Below, piece after piece: positions 28,001-37,900 of a stretch of DNA of 64,000 nt (within the stretch, counting starts at the first letter, position 1; every line of letters begins with the position of its first letter). The stretch covers positions 310,001-374,000 of the forward strand of contig NZ_SADD01000002.1 in the NCBI RefSeq assembly GCF_004005565.1. The letters are read 5' to 3'. The notes under the pieces are model-generated. The model saw only the letters and a list, made by a program, of their open reading frames with translations, made no database searches and had not been told where the DNA came from. A program made the position numbers and the translations under genes. This DNA comes from Lujinxingia sediminis. GTDB lineage: Bacteria > Myxococcota_A > Bradymonadia > Bradymonadales > Bradymonadaceae.

Positions 28001-31000
28001 GCCCGAAGGTGGCGCGGCGGCGTTGCCGGCGCCCAACCCCGATGTTGCGGATCGCCCCGAGTTTTCAACGTCTTCGGGCACTTCAGATATCTCAAACACT
28101 TCGAACACTTCGAACACTTCGAACACCTCGACCGTTCGAAGCGACGTTGCTCCGGCGGCGCATTCCACCCGCGACGCGAGCCACAACTCTACCAGGGACA
28201 ACACGACGATGAGTGAGCAGCAGTATACGAATGGTCAGCCGACCGCACCGGGTCAGGCGGCAGCGCCCACGCAGCAGACTTATCGCAGTGGGCAGGCGGC
28301 AGCTGCCGGTCAACCGGGAGCTACGGCGTCGGCACAGGCGTTTGCGGAGTATCAGCGTGCGATGGCCGACAGCCATATGGCCTACCTCCAGCTGATGGAG
28401 CGCTCGGTGGCCCAGGCGCAGATGGCATACATGCAGGCCATGGAAACCTCCTTTGCGCAGTGGTGCCAGGCTGGCGGACAGACGGCGACCACCCCTTCGA
28501 TTCCCGCGCAGCATGCGACTCCGGTGCAACCCCCGGTCATGCAGCAGGCCCCGATGAATGGCTACCACGCGCCCGTCCACACCCAACCGCCGGTCATGCA
28601 GCAGGCCCCGGTGAATGGCTACCAGGCCCCGGTTGCACCGACGTTTTACAGCGCTCCCAACGGGCCTGGCGCCAGCCTCAATGGCCACGCGACCACCCCT
28701 GCCTCACCCGCACAGAATAAGGCGTTGGCGCAACCCACGGTCATGTCGCAACCGCCGGCGCCCTCCCAACACATGGCACCTCCGGCGCCTTCGGCTGACC
28801 TTACCGGCACCTTTATGGACGTCGTCGCCGACAAGACCGGCTACCCCGCCGAGATGCTCGACCCCTCCATGGCTCTTGAGGCCGACCTGGGCATCGACTC
28901 CATCAAACGCGTCGAGATCCTCTCGGCCGTCCAGGAGACGTTGCCCGGGCTTCCCGAGCTCGACCCCTCGAAGATGGCCTCGCTCAAAACACTCGGCGAT
29001 ATCGTCGCCTATTTGCAGAGCACCGCGCCGGCGCAGAGTGGTGGATCACCCGCACAACACAACGCTCAGGCGCAACCTACGGTCACCCGGGTGACCTCGG
29101 CGAGCACGCCTGCGACCGACCTGACCTCCACCTTTATGGGCGTCGTCGCCGATAAGACCGGCTACCCCGCCGAGATGCTCGACCCCTCCATGGCTCTTGA
29201 GGCCGACCTGGGCATCGACTCCATCAAACGCGTCGAGATCCTCTCGGCCGTTCAGGATAAAGTGCCCGAGCTTCCCGAGCTCGACCCCTCGAAGATGGCC
29301 TCGCTCAAGACCCTCGGCGATATCGTCGCCTATTTGCAGAGCACCGCGCCGGCGCAGAGTGGCGGATCACCCGCACAACACAACGCTCAAGCGCAACCTA
29401 CGGTCACCCAGGTGACCTCGGCGAGCGCACCTGCGGCCGACCTGACCTCCACCTTTATGGACGTCGTCGCCGATAAGACCGGCTACCCCGCCGAGATGCT
29501 CGACGCCTCCATGGCTCTTGAGGCCGACCTGGGCATCGACTCCATCAAACGCGTCGAGATCCTCTCGGCCGTCCAGGATAAAGTGCCCGAGCTCCCCGAG
29601 CTCGACCCCTCGAAGATGGCCTCGCTCAAAACCCTCGGCGATATCGTCGGGTATATGAACACGCTCGGCACCACCACCGTTGCGGAGGGTAAAAGCCTGG
29701 GAAAATCTGAACCGTCGGCGGTGACCGTCCCGCTCCCCACCCGCTATGCGGTGGAGCGTGTGGCTGCGCCGTCGGCGGGTTTGACCTTTTTGAGCAACGC
29801 CCCGATCACGCTGATCGACGATCAGGGAGGCGTGGCCTCGGCGCTTGCCGAACTTCTCGGCGAGCGAGGCTATGAGGCGGAGGTGGTCAACGACCTCGCT
29901 GAAGACCGCGTGGTTGCGCAACTTCTCGACCTTCGGGGGCTGCGCGAAACCCCGAGCGTTGACAGCGCGCTGCAGCTCCAGCGCGACGCCTTCGCCTGCG
30001 CGCGATTCGCCGCCCGGACGGGCGCGTTGCAGACCTACGCGCTCATCCAGGACACCGGCGGCTCGTTCGGGCTGAGCGATGCCCCGCAGGGCCCCCGCGC
30101 CTGGCTCGGAGGCTTAAGCGCGCTGGCCAAAACGGCAGCGCTGGAGTGGCCCTCCACGCTCGTCAAGTCGATCGACATCGCCTCCCAGGGTCGCGCTCCG
30201 CAGGCGGTGGCGCGCCGCCTGGCTGATGAGCTTTTGGGCGGAGGCCCGGAGCTTGAAGTGGCTCTGGCCGCCAACCTCTTGCGCTACACGCTGCGTGCGA
30301 CACCGACCGATGCCCCCACCGAGGGTCCCCTGACCCTGGGCACCTCCGACATTCTCATCGCTTCGGGCGGCGCCCGCGGTGTTACGGCGCACTGCCTCAT
30401 TGAGCTCGCGAAGGTGGCGCAACCGACCATCATCCTGCTCGGGCGCACCGCGCTTGACGAGGAGCCCGCAGCGCTGCAAGCGGCCCGGACCGACGCCGAC
30501 ATCAAACGCATCCTTCTGGAGCAGGCGCGTGCCCGCGGCGAGTCGCCTTCGTTGAAGGAGATCGGCCGCAAAGCCTCCAGAACGCTTGCACAGCGCGAAG
30601 TTCGCCAGACGCTTGCCGCCATGGAAGCCGCCGGCGCTCGCGCCCGCTACCTGGTCGCCGATGTGCGTGATCGCGACGCGCTGCACCGGGCCTTTGAGAC
30701 GGTTCGCAAGGACCTTGGAGCCCCCACCGCCCTTTTGCACGCTGCCGGAGTGCTGGCCGATAAGACCATCGAGCAGAAGTCCGATGACGATTTTAACTTC
30801 GTCTTCGACACCAAAGTCGACGGTCTGCGCGCCCTTCTGGAAGTCAGCACCGACGACCCGCTGCGCTTTGTCGGCGCATTCTCTTCGGTGGCCGCTCGCA
30901 CCGGTAACGTCGGTCAGGTCGACTACGCCATGGCCAACGAGACACTCAACAAAGTCGTCGCATCTCTGGCCGCCGAAGGGGCCAACAACCACCCGGACCG

Positions 31001-31997
31001 CCCCGCCCTCTTGACCCGCTCGCTGGGCTGGGGCCCCTGGGACGGTGGCATGGTCGACGCCTCGTTGCGCGCCCACTTCGAGTCGCGCGGCGTCTCGTTG
31101 ATCGATCTTCAGGCCGGCGCCCGCGCCTTCGTCTGCGAACTTCGAGACGATTCGGCGGGCACCGAAATCGTGCTCGGCGACGGCCTTCTTGACGATGCGC
31201 TGCGCGCTCGCGCCATCACCTTCGTCAGCGCGCGCACCCACGGATTCTTGAGCGGCCACAGCGTCCAGGGCCACCCCGTGCTCCCGGCGGCGGTCGCCCT
31301 GGACTGGCTGCAATCCATCGCGCGCCAGGCTCTACCGCACGCCGACGCGCTCTGCCTGCGCGACTTCAAGGTGCTGCGCGGCCTCACCCTGGAGCACTTC
31401 GAGGCGGCCGATGCGTGCTGGCGCTTTGAACTTCGCGCAACCTCACAACCCGGCACCGAAGACCTCCTTCTGGAAGTCCTCGACGATCAGGGCAACCGCC
31501 GCTTCAGCGCGAAAACAAAGGCGGAGACGCAACCCACGGTCACGCCGCTGAGCATCCCCACGCGTTTTGAAGACGCCACCCTGGGCGTGGATGCGATCTA
31601 TGAGCGCTGCCTCTTTCACACCGGAGCGTTTCGCCTGATTCGCGCCGCCGATGGCCTGGGGCACCCCGAGGCCTGCGCCACGCTCTTGCGGGCCATCGAC
31701 GCCGGCTGGCAGACCGCCGTCTGGGCCGGCGATCCGGCACTGGTCGACGGAGCATTGCAGCTGGCGCTGACCCAGGCGGCCCTCTCCGACGGTCGCGCCA
31801 ACCTGCCGACGGCCATCGCTGAGTTTGTGGATCTGGGTTTAAGCCAGTGCGACGGTCCGGTGGAACTTCTGGCAAAGACCCGCGAGGTCAACGCCCACCG
31901 CGCCATCTTCGATCTGGATCTTCGCTGCGCCGACGGCCAGCTCGCCGCAACCATTCGCGGCCTTGAGATGTACTTTCGCTCCGAGCAGCTCCTATGA
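25074..31997 (+). CDS. pfaA: PUFA synthase subunit PfaA (KS-AT-ACP3-KR-DH)
   Basis: This is a 2307-residue multidomain synthase. The ketosynthase (about 30-500) has DAACASS (Cys232), EAHGTGT (His367) and KSQIGH (His418). The acyltransferase (about 620-930) has GHSYG (Ser709). A Ser/Thr/Asn- and Gln/Pro-rich linker (about 985-1230) leads to three ACPs with the phosphopantetheine motif LGIDSIKR (Ser1276, 1383, 1490). The ketoreductase has the glycine-rich ASGGARGVT near 1763. The C-terminal double-hotdog dehydratase has HxxxGxxxxP (His2062) and DxxxQ (Asp2225). The order matches myxobacterial Pfa2. Repeat cores interrupt linkers near 26760, 28731, 29073, 29393 and 31531. It overlaps pfaC by ATGA. 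Confidence 0.96.
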   Translation: MPLIPTSSSAPSLPDAGTSQDENLHHGGDHPPVAIVGLSALFPASASPGRFWQNIMEGNDLITEVPPSHWLIEDYFDPEPGDADKTYCKRGGFLPDVDFDPVAFGIPPTMIPATDTTQLLALIVARQVLDDAFKGQFESMDKERMSIILGVTAGQELLIQAASRLQRPQWLRALREQGIGESKAQAICDRIAAQYTPWQESTFPGLLGNVVAGRIANRFDLGGTNCITDAACASSLSAMAMGLNELYLGHSDVVITGGVDCFNDIFMYMCFSKTPALSPSGDCRPFADGADGTLMGEGMGMFAMKRLEDAERDGDKVYAVIRGLGSASDGRSLSVYAPLPEGQAKALRRAHERAGFAPETIELVEAHGTGTRAGDAAEFEGLRLAFGGKDTSEDVENTQETTPMPWCALGSVKSQIGHTKAAAGAAGLFKVVMALHHKVLPPTIKVGQPNPKMGIEESPFYLNTEARPWVRGEDHPRRAGLSSFGFGGSNFHVALEEYCGPAAKPDRLRALKTELFVYGAEDLGSLKTTLTSLQKNLEVRPDDEGDKRELLAFEAHASQSKFNPRSSHRLALVAASLDDLGKKIAQALANFDAEKIDFDLPGMWARAGEPVKGKVAFLYPGQGSQYVGMGADLAMAFDRARKVWDTAAPLGLHHKVFPPPAFGKDDKEAQELALRETEWAQPAIGADSLARQAMLQALGLKPEMVGGHSYGEVSALQAAGAFDATTMLNIAARRGQLMAEAATTTSGAMCAVRMSADELRDVLSTCDADVVIANDNSPTQVVISGSVKAIEAAENFLDEQLITFIRLPVATAFHSPIVAEAAPAFGEFLGEQAIGELSCQAFANVSAEAYTPDDADAIRQSLQNQISSPVRFVEMIRAMHTQGARCFVEVGPQGVLSGLVKRILSGEEFEAIALDARGKDDVTALFEALGKLSALGITLDFAALWEGYALPSDPRERPRSKFTIKLNGANYGRPYPPEGGAAALPAPNPDVADRPEFSTSSGTSDISNTSNTSNTSNTSTVRSDVAPAAHSTRDASHNSTRDNTTMSEQQYTNGQPTAPGQAAAPTQQTYRSGQAAAAGQPGATASAQAFAEYQRAMADSHMAYLQLMERSVAQAQMAYMQAMETSFAQWCQAGGQTATTPSIPAQHATPVQPPVMQQAPMNGYHAPVHTQPPVMQQAPVNGYQAPVAPTFYSAPNGPGASLNGHATTPASPAQNKALAQPTVMSQPPAPSQHMAPPAPSADLTGTFMDVVADKTGYPAEMLDPSMALEADLGIDSIKRVEILSAVQETLPGLPELDPSKMASLKTLGDIVAYLQSTAPAQSGGSPAQHNAQAQPTVTRVTSASTPATDLTSTFMGVVADKTGYPAEMLDPSMALEADLGIDSIKRVEILSAVQDKVPELPELDPSKMASLKTLGDIVAYLQSTAPAQSGGSPAQHNAQAQPTVTQVTSASAPAADLTSTFMDVVADKTGYPAEMLDASMALEADLGIDSIKRVEILSAVQDKVPELPELDPSKMASLKTLGDIVGYMNTLGTTTVAEGKSLGKSEPSAVTVPLPTRYAVERVAAPSAGLTFLSNAPITLIDDQGGVASALAELLGERGYEAEVVNDLAEDRVVAQLLDLRGLRETPSVDSALQLQRDAFACARFAARTGALQTYALIQDTGGSFGLSDAPQGPRAWLGGLSALAKTAALEWPSTLVKSIDIASQGRAPQAVARRLADELLGGGPELEVALAANLLRYTLRATPTDAPTEGPLTLGTSDILIASGGARGVTAHCLIELAKVAQPTIILLGRTALDEEPAALQAARTDADIKRILLEQARARGESPSLKEIGRKASRTLAQREVRQTLAAMEAAGARARYLVADVRDRDALHRAFETVRKDLGAPTALLHAAGVLADKTIEQKSDDDFNFVFDTKVDGLRALLEVSTDDPLRFVGAFSSVAARTGNVGQVDYAMANETLNKVVASLAAEGANNHPDRPALLTRSLGWGPWDGGMVDASLRAHFESRGVSLIDLQAGARAFVCELRDDSAGTEIVLGDGLLDDALRARAITFVSARTHGFLSGHSVQGHPVLPAAVALDWLQSIARQALPHADALCLRDFKVLRGLTLEHFEAADACWRFELRATSQPGTEDLLLEVLDDQGNRRFSAKTKAETQPTVTPLSIPTRFEDATLGVDAIYERCLFHTGAFRLIRAADGLGHPEACATLLRAIDAGWQTAVWAGDPALVDGALQLALTQAALSDGRANLPTAIAEFVDLGLSQCDGPVELLAKTREVNAHRAIFDLDLRCADGQLAATIRGLEMYFRSEQLL
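28800..29660 (+). repeat. three near-identical ACP repeats (period about 321/322 bp)
   Basis: The three carrier-domain units in pfaA are almost identical in DNA as well as protein, down to synonymous positions. The linkers AQPTVT and PAQSGGSPAQHNA are duplicated between units 1-2 and 2-3. Phosphopantetheine serines are 107 residues apart. This points to recent duplication or gene conversion. Confidence 0.9.
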
Positions 31998-34900
31998 GTC
32001 GCCCCACCCCTGTGGCCATCGTCGGCCAGTCCTGCGTCTTCCCTGGCTCTCTGTCGCCGGAGACCTTCTGGCAAAATCTGCTGGCGGGCCGCGACCTGCT
32101 CAGCCCTCCCGACCCTGAGCGCTGGCGTGCTGAGCCCGCCGTCGCAATGGGCAAACCCGGCTGGAGAAACCCCGGGGGCTACGTCACGGGCTTTGACGAG
32201 GTCTTTGAGCCTCAAGACTACGCGCTTGACGCTGACCTCCTGCGCCATCTCGACCCGCTGGTGCAGTGGTCGGTGCATTGCGCGAAGCAGGCCTACCTTC
32301 AGGCGCAGAAGGGCGATGAAGGCCGCCTGGCGATCTTTTTGGGCAACCTCTCGCTTCCCAGCGAGGGGATGGCAATGCGTGTCGAGGATGGCCGTCTCCC
32401 CGAGGCGGTGCGCGACGCCCGCCAGGCTTCGCGCAGCGAGGCGGCGAACCTCGCAGGGCAGCTCGACCGCCATATGAGCGGACTTCCCGCCCATCTCATC
32501 GCCCGAGCCCTCGGACGGCCCGAAGCACCCGCGACCGCGCTGGATGCGGCCTGCGCCTCGTCGCTCTACGCCATCAAACTTGGCATCGAGCGGCTGCGCG
32601 CCCATCAGAGCGATCTGGTGCTGGCCGGCGCCGTCAACCGGGCCGATCCTCTCTTCTTGAACATCGGTTTTCAGGCCCTTCAGGCCCTCAGCCCCACGGG
32701 ACAAAGCCGCCCCTTTCACCGCGACGCCAACGGGCTTGTGCCCACCGAGGGTTGCGCCTTCGTCGCGCTCAAACGCCTCGACGACGCGCTGGCCTGCGGC
32801 GACACCATCCTGGGCGTGATTCACGAGGTGGGCCTCTCCAACGACGGGCGCTCCGACGGATTGCTCGTGCCCAGCAGCGAGGGGCAGGTGCGCGCACTTC
32901 GCGCAGCCTACCGCGGCCTCGATCTTCGCCCCGCCGACATCGGCTATATCGAGTGCCACGCCACCGGCACCGCACTCGGAGACGGTCGCGAGCTCAAAAG
33001 CCTGCAGGCCCTCTTCCCCGATCGCCACGACGAATCGCTGCCCATCGGCTCGCTCAAATCGAATATGGGCCACGCCATCACCGCCGCCGGCATGGCCGGG
33101 CTGCTCAAAATCCTGGCGTCGATGCAGGCCAACCAGCTCGCGCCCACCATCCACTGCGACGCGCCGATCGACGCCCTCGATACGAGCGCGTTTCGCGTGG
33201 TGCGCACCCCGGAGCCCTGGGAGCCCGCCCGCCAGGTGGCCGCCCTCTCGGCCTTCGGATTCGGGGGCAACAACAGCCACCTGATCGTCGAGTCCTGGCC
33301 CTCGTACGCCCGTGCCTACCCCGAGGCAATCGCCGGAAACACCTCGAACACCCGCATAAAATCTGGACATTCCTCAACCCTGGGTCACACTCCCGCCCCA
33401 CAGAATGCCGAGCCTGTAGAGGTCGCGGTGGTCGCCCTGGCCACGCTTTTGCCCGACGCCCGCACCACCGGCGAATGGGCTGCCACCCTGCTCAACGCCC
33501 CATCCGGGGGAGAGCGTACGGGAGGCAAGGGCGGCAAACTCCACACGCTGACCCTGCCCTTCAAAGGACTGCGCTTTCCGCCCCGCGACCTCGAAGTATC
33601 GGTGCCGCAGCAGATCGCAATGCTTCAGGTCGCGCAAGAGGCCGCCGCCTTTGTCGGAGGGCTGCCCCGGGATCGCACCGGCGTGTTTGTCGGCATGCAG
33701 ACCGATCCGGACGTGGTACGCCACGGGGTTCGCGCCCGCCAGGCGCACCTCTCGAACGCCGAGAAAGACGCCATCGCCCCTCCTCTCTCGGCGGCCGCCG
33801 TCATCGGGGGGCTTCCCAATATCGTGGCCAACCGCATCAACGCGCACCTCGACCTGGGCGGCTATTCGCTGACTATGAGCGCCGAAGAACATTCAGGCAT
33901 TGTGGCGCTTGAGGAGGCCGTGCAGGCGATTCGCCGAGGCGAACTCGACGCGGCGGTGGTGGGTGCCGTCGAAGTTGCTGATGATCTTCCTGAAGATGCC
34001 GCCGTGGCCCTCGTCATCAAGCGCGCCGACCTTGCGCGCGACCAGGGCGACACCATCCTGGCCACGCTTCCGGCTGAGACCGACCTGCGTGACGCCGTCT
34101 CTCTCGACGCGCATCTTCCCGACTGCGGCAGCGCCCGGGGGCTGCTGGCCATCGCCGCGGCCATTGCGCTCCCGGAGTTTGCCTTAAAGCGAGGCGGAGA
34201 GGCTACCGGCCTGCGCGCCACCGCCGTCGTGGCGACCTCCGCTGCGCAGGCCTCACCGCGACGCACCGCCCTGAGGCGCGCCCCCCTCCCCGTGGCCCTT
34301 GATGCTCCGAAGGTCCACCGCATCGACGCCCCCATCCCCGCCTTCGTCGTCGCATCCAGCCCCGAAGAACTCGCCGAAAAACAAACCCGTCTGACCCGTT
34401 TTGCAGCGGGCGGCGAAGCCCCGGGCGAAGGCATCTACCCCCTCGACGCGATCGACGGCGAGGTCGCCCAGGTCTTCACCGGGGCTGCAGCCGCCTACCA
34501 CGGCATGGGACAGGGACTTTTGCTGGCCTTCCCCGATCTTCTCGACGATCTGCGCGGGCGTTTTGCGCGCGTCGACGCAGCCACCCGCTGGATGACCCAC
34601 CCCGATGCGCAGGCACAAGCAACCCCGCTCGATAAGCTCTTTGCTGCGTCTACCCTGGCCCAACTTCATAGCGATCTGACAACCGAGTTTCTGGGCATCG
34701 ACTTCGACGCCGCCATCGGCTTCAGCAGCGGGGAGACCAACGCGCTCTTTGCCACCGGCGTCTGGCGCGACTTCGACGCGCTCTACGACCAGTTCTCCAG
34801 CAGTGGCACCTTCACCCGCGCGCTTGGCGGCACCTTTGATGTGCTCAAAAAAGCCTGGGCCGAGCACCTGAACGAAGACGAAGCGCCGCAGTGGGAGACC

Positions 34901-37900
34901 TGGCGGGTGGTCGGCCCGCGCCAACCCCTCGAAGATGCGCTGGCCGAGGAGCCCCTGGTCCACCTCACCCTCATCAACGCCCCCGACGACCTGACCATCG
35001 GGGGGCATGCCCCGGCGATCGCCCGCGTCCTTGAGCGACTTCCCCGACATCGCGCAAGCCACCTGGACTACGACATCGCCGTGCACATCCCCGAGGTCGC
35101 CGGCTTTCAGGAGCGCTGGCTTAAGTTGCACACCCGCCAGAGCTTTCCGAGCACACGTCGTCTCTACAGTCACGCCTTCTTAAGCCACTACGAGCCGACC
35201 AGCATCACCGTGGCACAGGCGCTGCTGGGCCAGGCGTTGCGCACCGTCAACTTCCCGGCGCTGATCAACGCCGCCTACAATGACGGAGTACGCATCTTTG
35301 TGGAGCACGGAGCTCGCACCACGCTCGGCCCCTGGATTCGCCAGATTCTCGGCGAACGCCCCCACCTCTGCGTCTCCCTCGACTCGGCGGCCGACTCCGG
35401 ACTTCGCCCCCTGGCCAACGCCATCGCTCGCCTGGCCGCTGCGGGCGTCTCCGTCGATCTCGACGCGTACAACGCTCGCATGGAGCACGCGCAAAACCAC
35501 CCGCTCTTCATGACCGTGGGTCGCGCGACCAGCAGCAACGACGCCACCTTGAGCTTCCCGGCCCACTGGCCCTCCTACCAGATCTCGCCAGCAGCGCCCC
35601 CCTCCCGCGCCGCTGCACGTGCGCCTGAATCCGCTCCCTCTTCTGCCCCCGAGCAGCCGATGTCTCAGATCACCATTCTGCCCCCGGCCCCCGCGCTTCC
35701 CCGGGTCACCGACGCGGCGATCAATGCCCCTGCCCGGGTGCAGCCGACCTTCGACGCGCCGACACATGCGAAGCAGCACCCGCCGACACAACCTCCGGTA
35801 GCGACACACCCCGTGGCGAGCCAACCAGGGGGTGGGGCGCAGCATGACACGTTGCATGCAGTCGTCCCCTTGTCCCCGGTGCAGCCTCGGAGCACCTCGA
35901 CCGCGGCATTGCCCCCCTACTTCGAGCTGCAACGCCAGGCGTATGAGCGCTACCTGGGCGTGCTGGCCACGCAGGCCGAGGTTCATAAGGCCTTCCTGGC
36001 CCACTCTCAGCGCGCCTGGCAGATGGCGAACCAGCCGGGGCATACTCCCGGGCATCCCTCGAACCCCATGACCCAGGGTCGGCCTTTCGCAAGCAATGAC
36101 GCCGACTTTTCGACGTCGGGGGTCGTTCTGGAGTCTCACACCTACCCCGCGACGCCCAACGCTTCGAGCATGACCCAGGGTCATCACGGTGTGACCCACC
36201 GTCACGGTGTGACCCACGGTCACCCGAACATGACCCTCGGTCACCCCACAGAAACGACCCTGGGTCACCCGAACACGACCCTCGGTCACCTCAACAACAC
36301 GACCCTCGGTCACCTCAACAACACGACCCTCGGTCACCCCACAGAAACGACCCTGGGTCACCCCGGCAACACGACCCACGGTCAGAAAAACACGACCCTG
36401 GGTCACCCCGGCAACACGACCCACGGTCAGAAAAACACGACCCTGGGTCATCCTCGAGAGACGACCCAGGGTCACTCAAACACAAGCAATAGCGTCGAAT
36501 TATCGACCTCTCCCCCCGCTCCCACCCCCGTCGGCCCCACCTTCGATCGTGCCGATCTGGAGGTGCTGGCCAGCGGCAACATCTCGCAGGTCTTCGGCCC
36601 TCTTTTTAGCATCCAGGACGACTTCCCCCGCCAGGTGCGCATGCCCGAGCCGCCGCTCTTGCTCGCGGACCGTGTCACCGGCATCGACGCCGAGCCCGGG
36701 GTCGTGGGCACCGGCACCATCTGGACGGAGACCGATCTCACCCCCGACGCCTGGTACCTGCACCGTGGACACATCCCGGCGGGCATCATGATCGAGGCCG
36801 GCCAGGCCGACCTTTTGCTCATCTCCTGGATGGGCGCCGACTTCCAAAACTGTGGCAAACGCATCTACCGCCTGCTCGGTTGCGAACTCACCTACCGCGG
36901 CGGTCTCCCGCAGGCCGGCGACACGTTAAGCTACGACATCCACATCGACGGCCACGCCAACCAGGGCCCGATCCGCATCTTCTTCTTCCATTACGACTGC
37001 CGCGTCGGCCAGGACATTCGTCTCTCGGTGCGCGAGGGTCAGGCGGGCTTTTTCTCGGACGCCGAGTTGGCCGAGTCGATGGGCGTGCTCTGGACGCCTG
37101 AGAAAGAAGCGCTCGACGAGGCTCCCGCTCACATCAGAAGCCTCATCGATACCGAGCTTGTCCCCTCGAGTTTCAGCGCCGCGCAGGTCCAGGCTTTTGC
37201 CGACGGCGATCCTGCCGCCTGCTTTGGGCCGGGCTACGAGCGCCTGCTCACCCACACCCGCACCCCCTCAATCCACGAGGGACGCATGTGTTTGATGGGC
37301 GAGGTTGAAGAACTTAACCCGAGCGGCGGTCCGTGGGGACGCGGCTATCTGCGTAGCCGCCTCGACATCACCCCGGACCACTGGTTCTTCGATGGTCACT
37401 TTAAAAACGATCCCTGCATGCCCGGCACCTTGATGTTCGAGGCCGGCATGCAGGCGATGAGCTTCTATATGGCCGCCTGCGGCCTGACGCTTGCTCGCGA
37501 CGGCTGGCGCTTTGAACCTGCCCCTGACATCCCCTACCAGCTTCGCTGCCGCGGCCAGGTCACCCCCACCTCAAGGGTGCTCACCTACGAGATCTTTGTC
37601 GAAGAGCTCAACGACGCCACCTCCGGCGGCCGCCCCGCCCTTCGCGCGCATATTCTGGCGACGGTCGACGGTCTCAAAGCCTTCCACTGCCGCTCGATGG
37701 TCATGCATCTCGTCCCCGACACCCCGATGGGTGAGCGTATTGCGTGTGAGGGGATGCCCGAAGATCGCGATTCGAGGGCGGTAGAGTGTGGTGGCGTGAT
37801 CCATGACCGCTTCGCCCTGGAGGCCACCGGCATCGGCCCGGCGACCGCCTGCATGGGCCCGGCCTACCAGCGTTTTGAAGACGCCGGGCGCATGCCGCGT

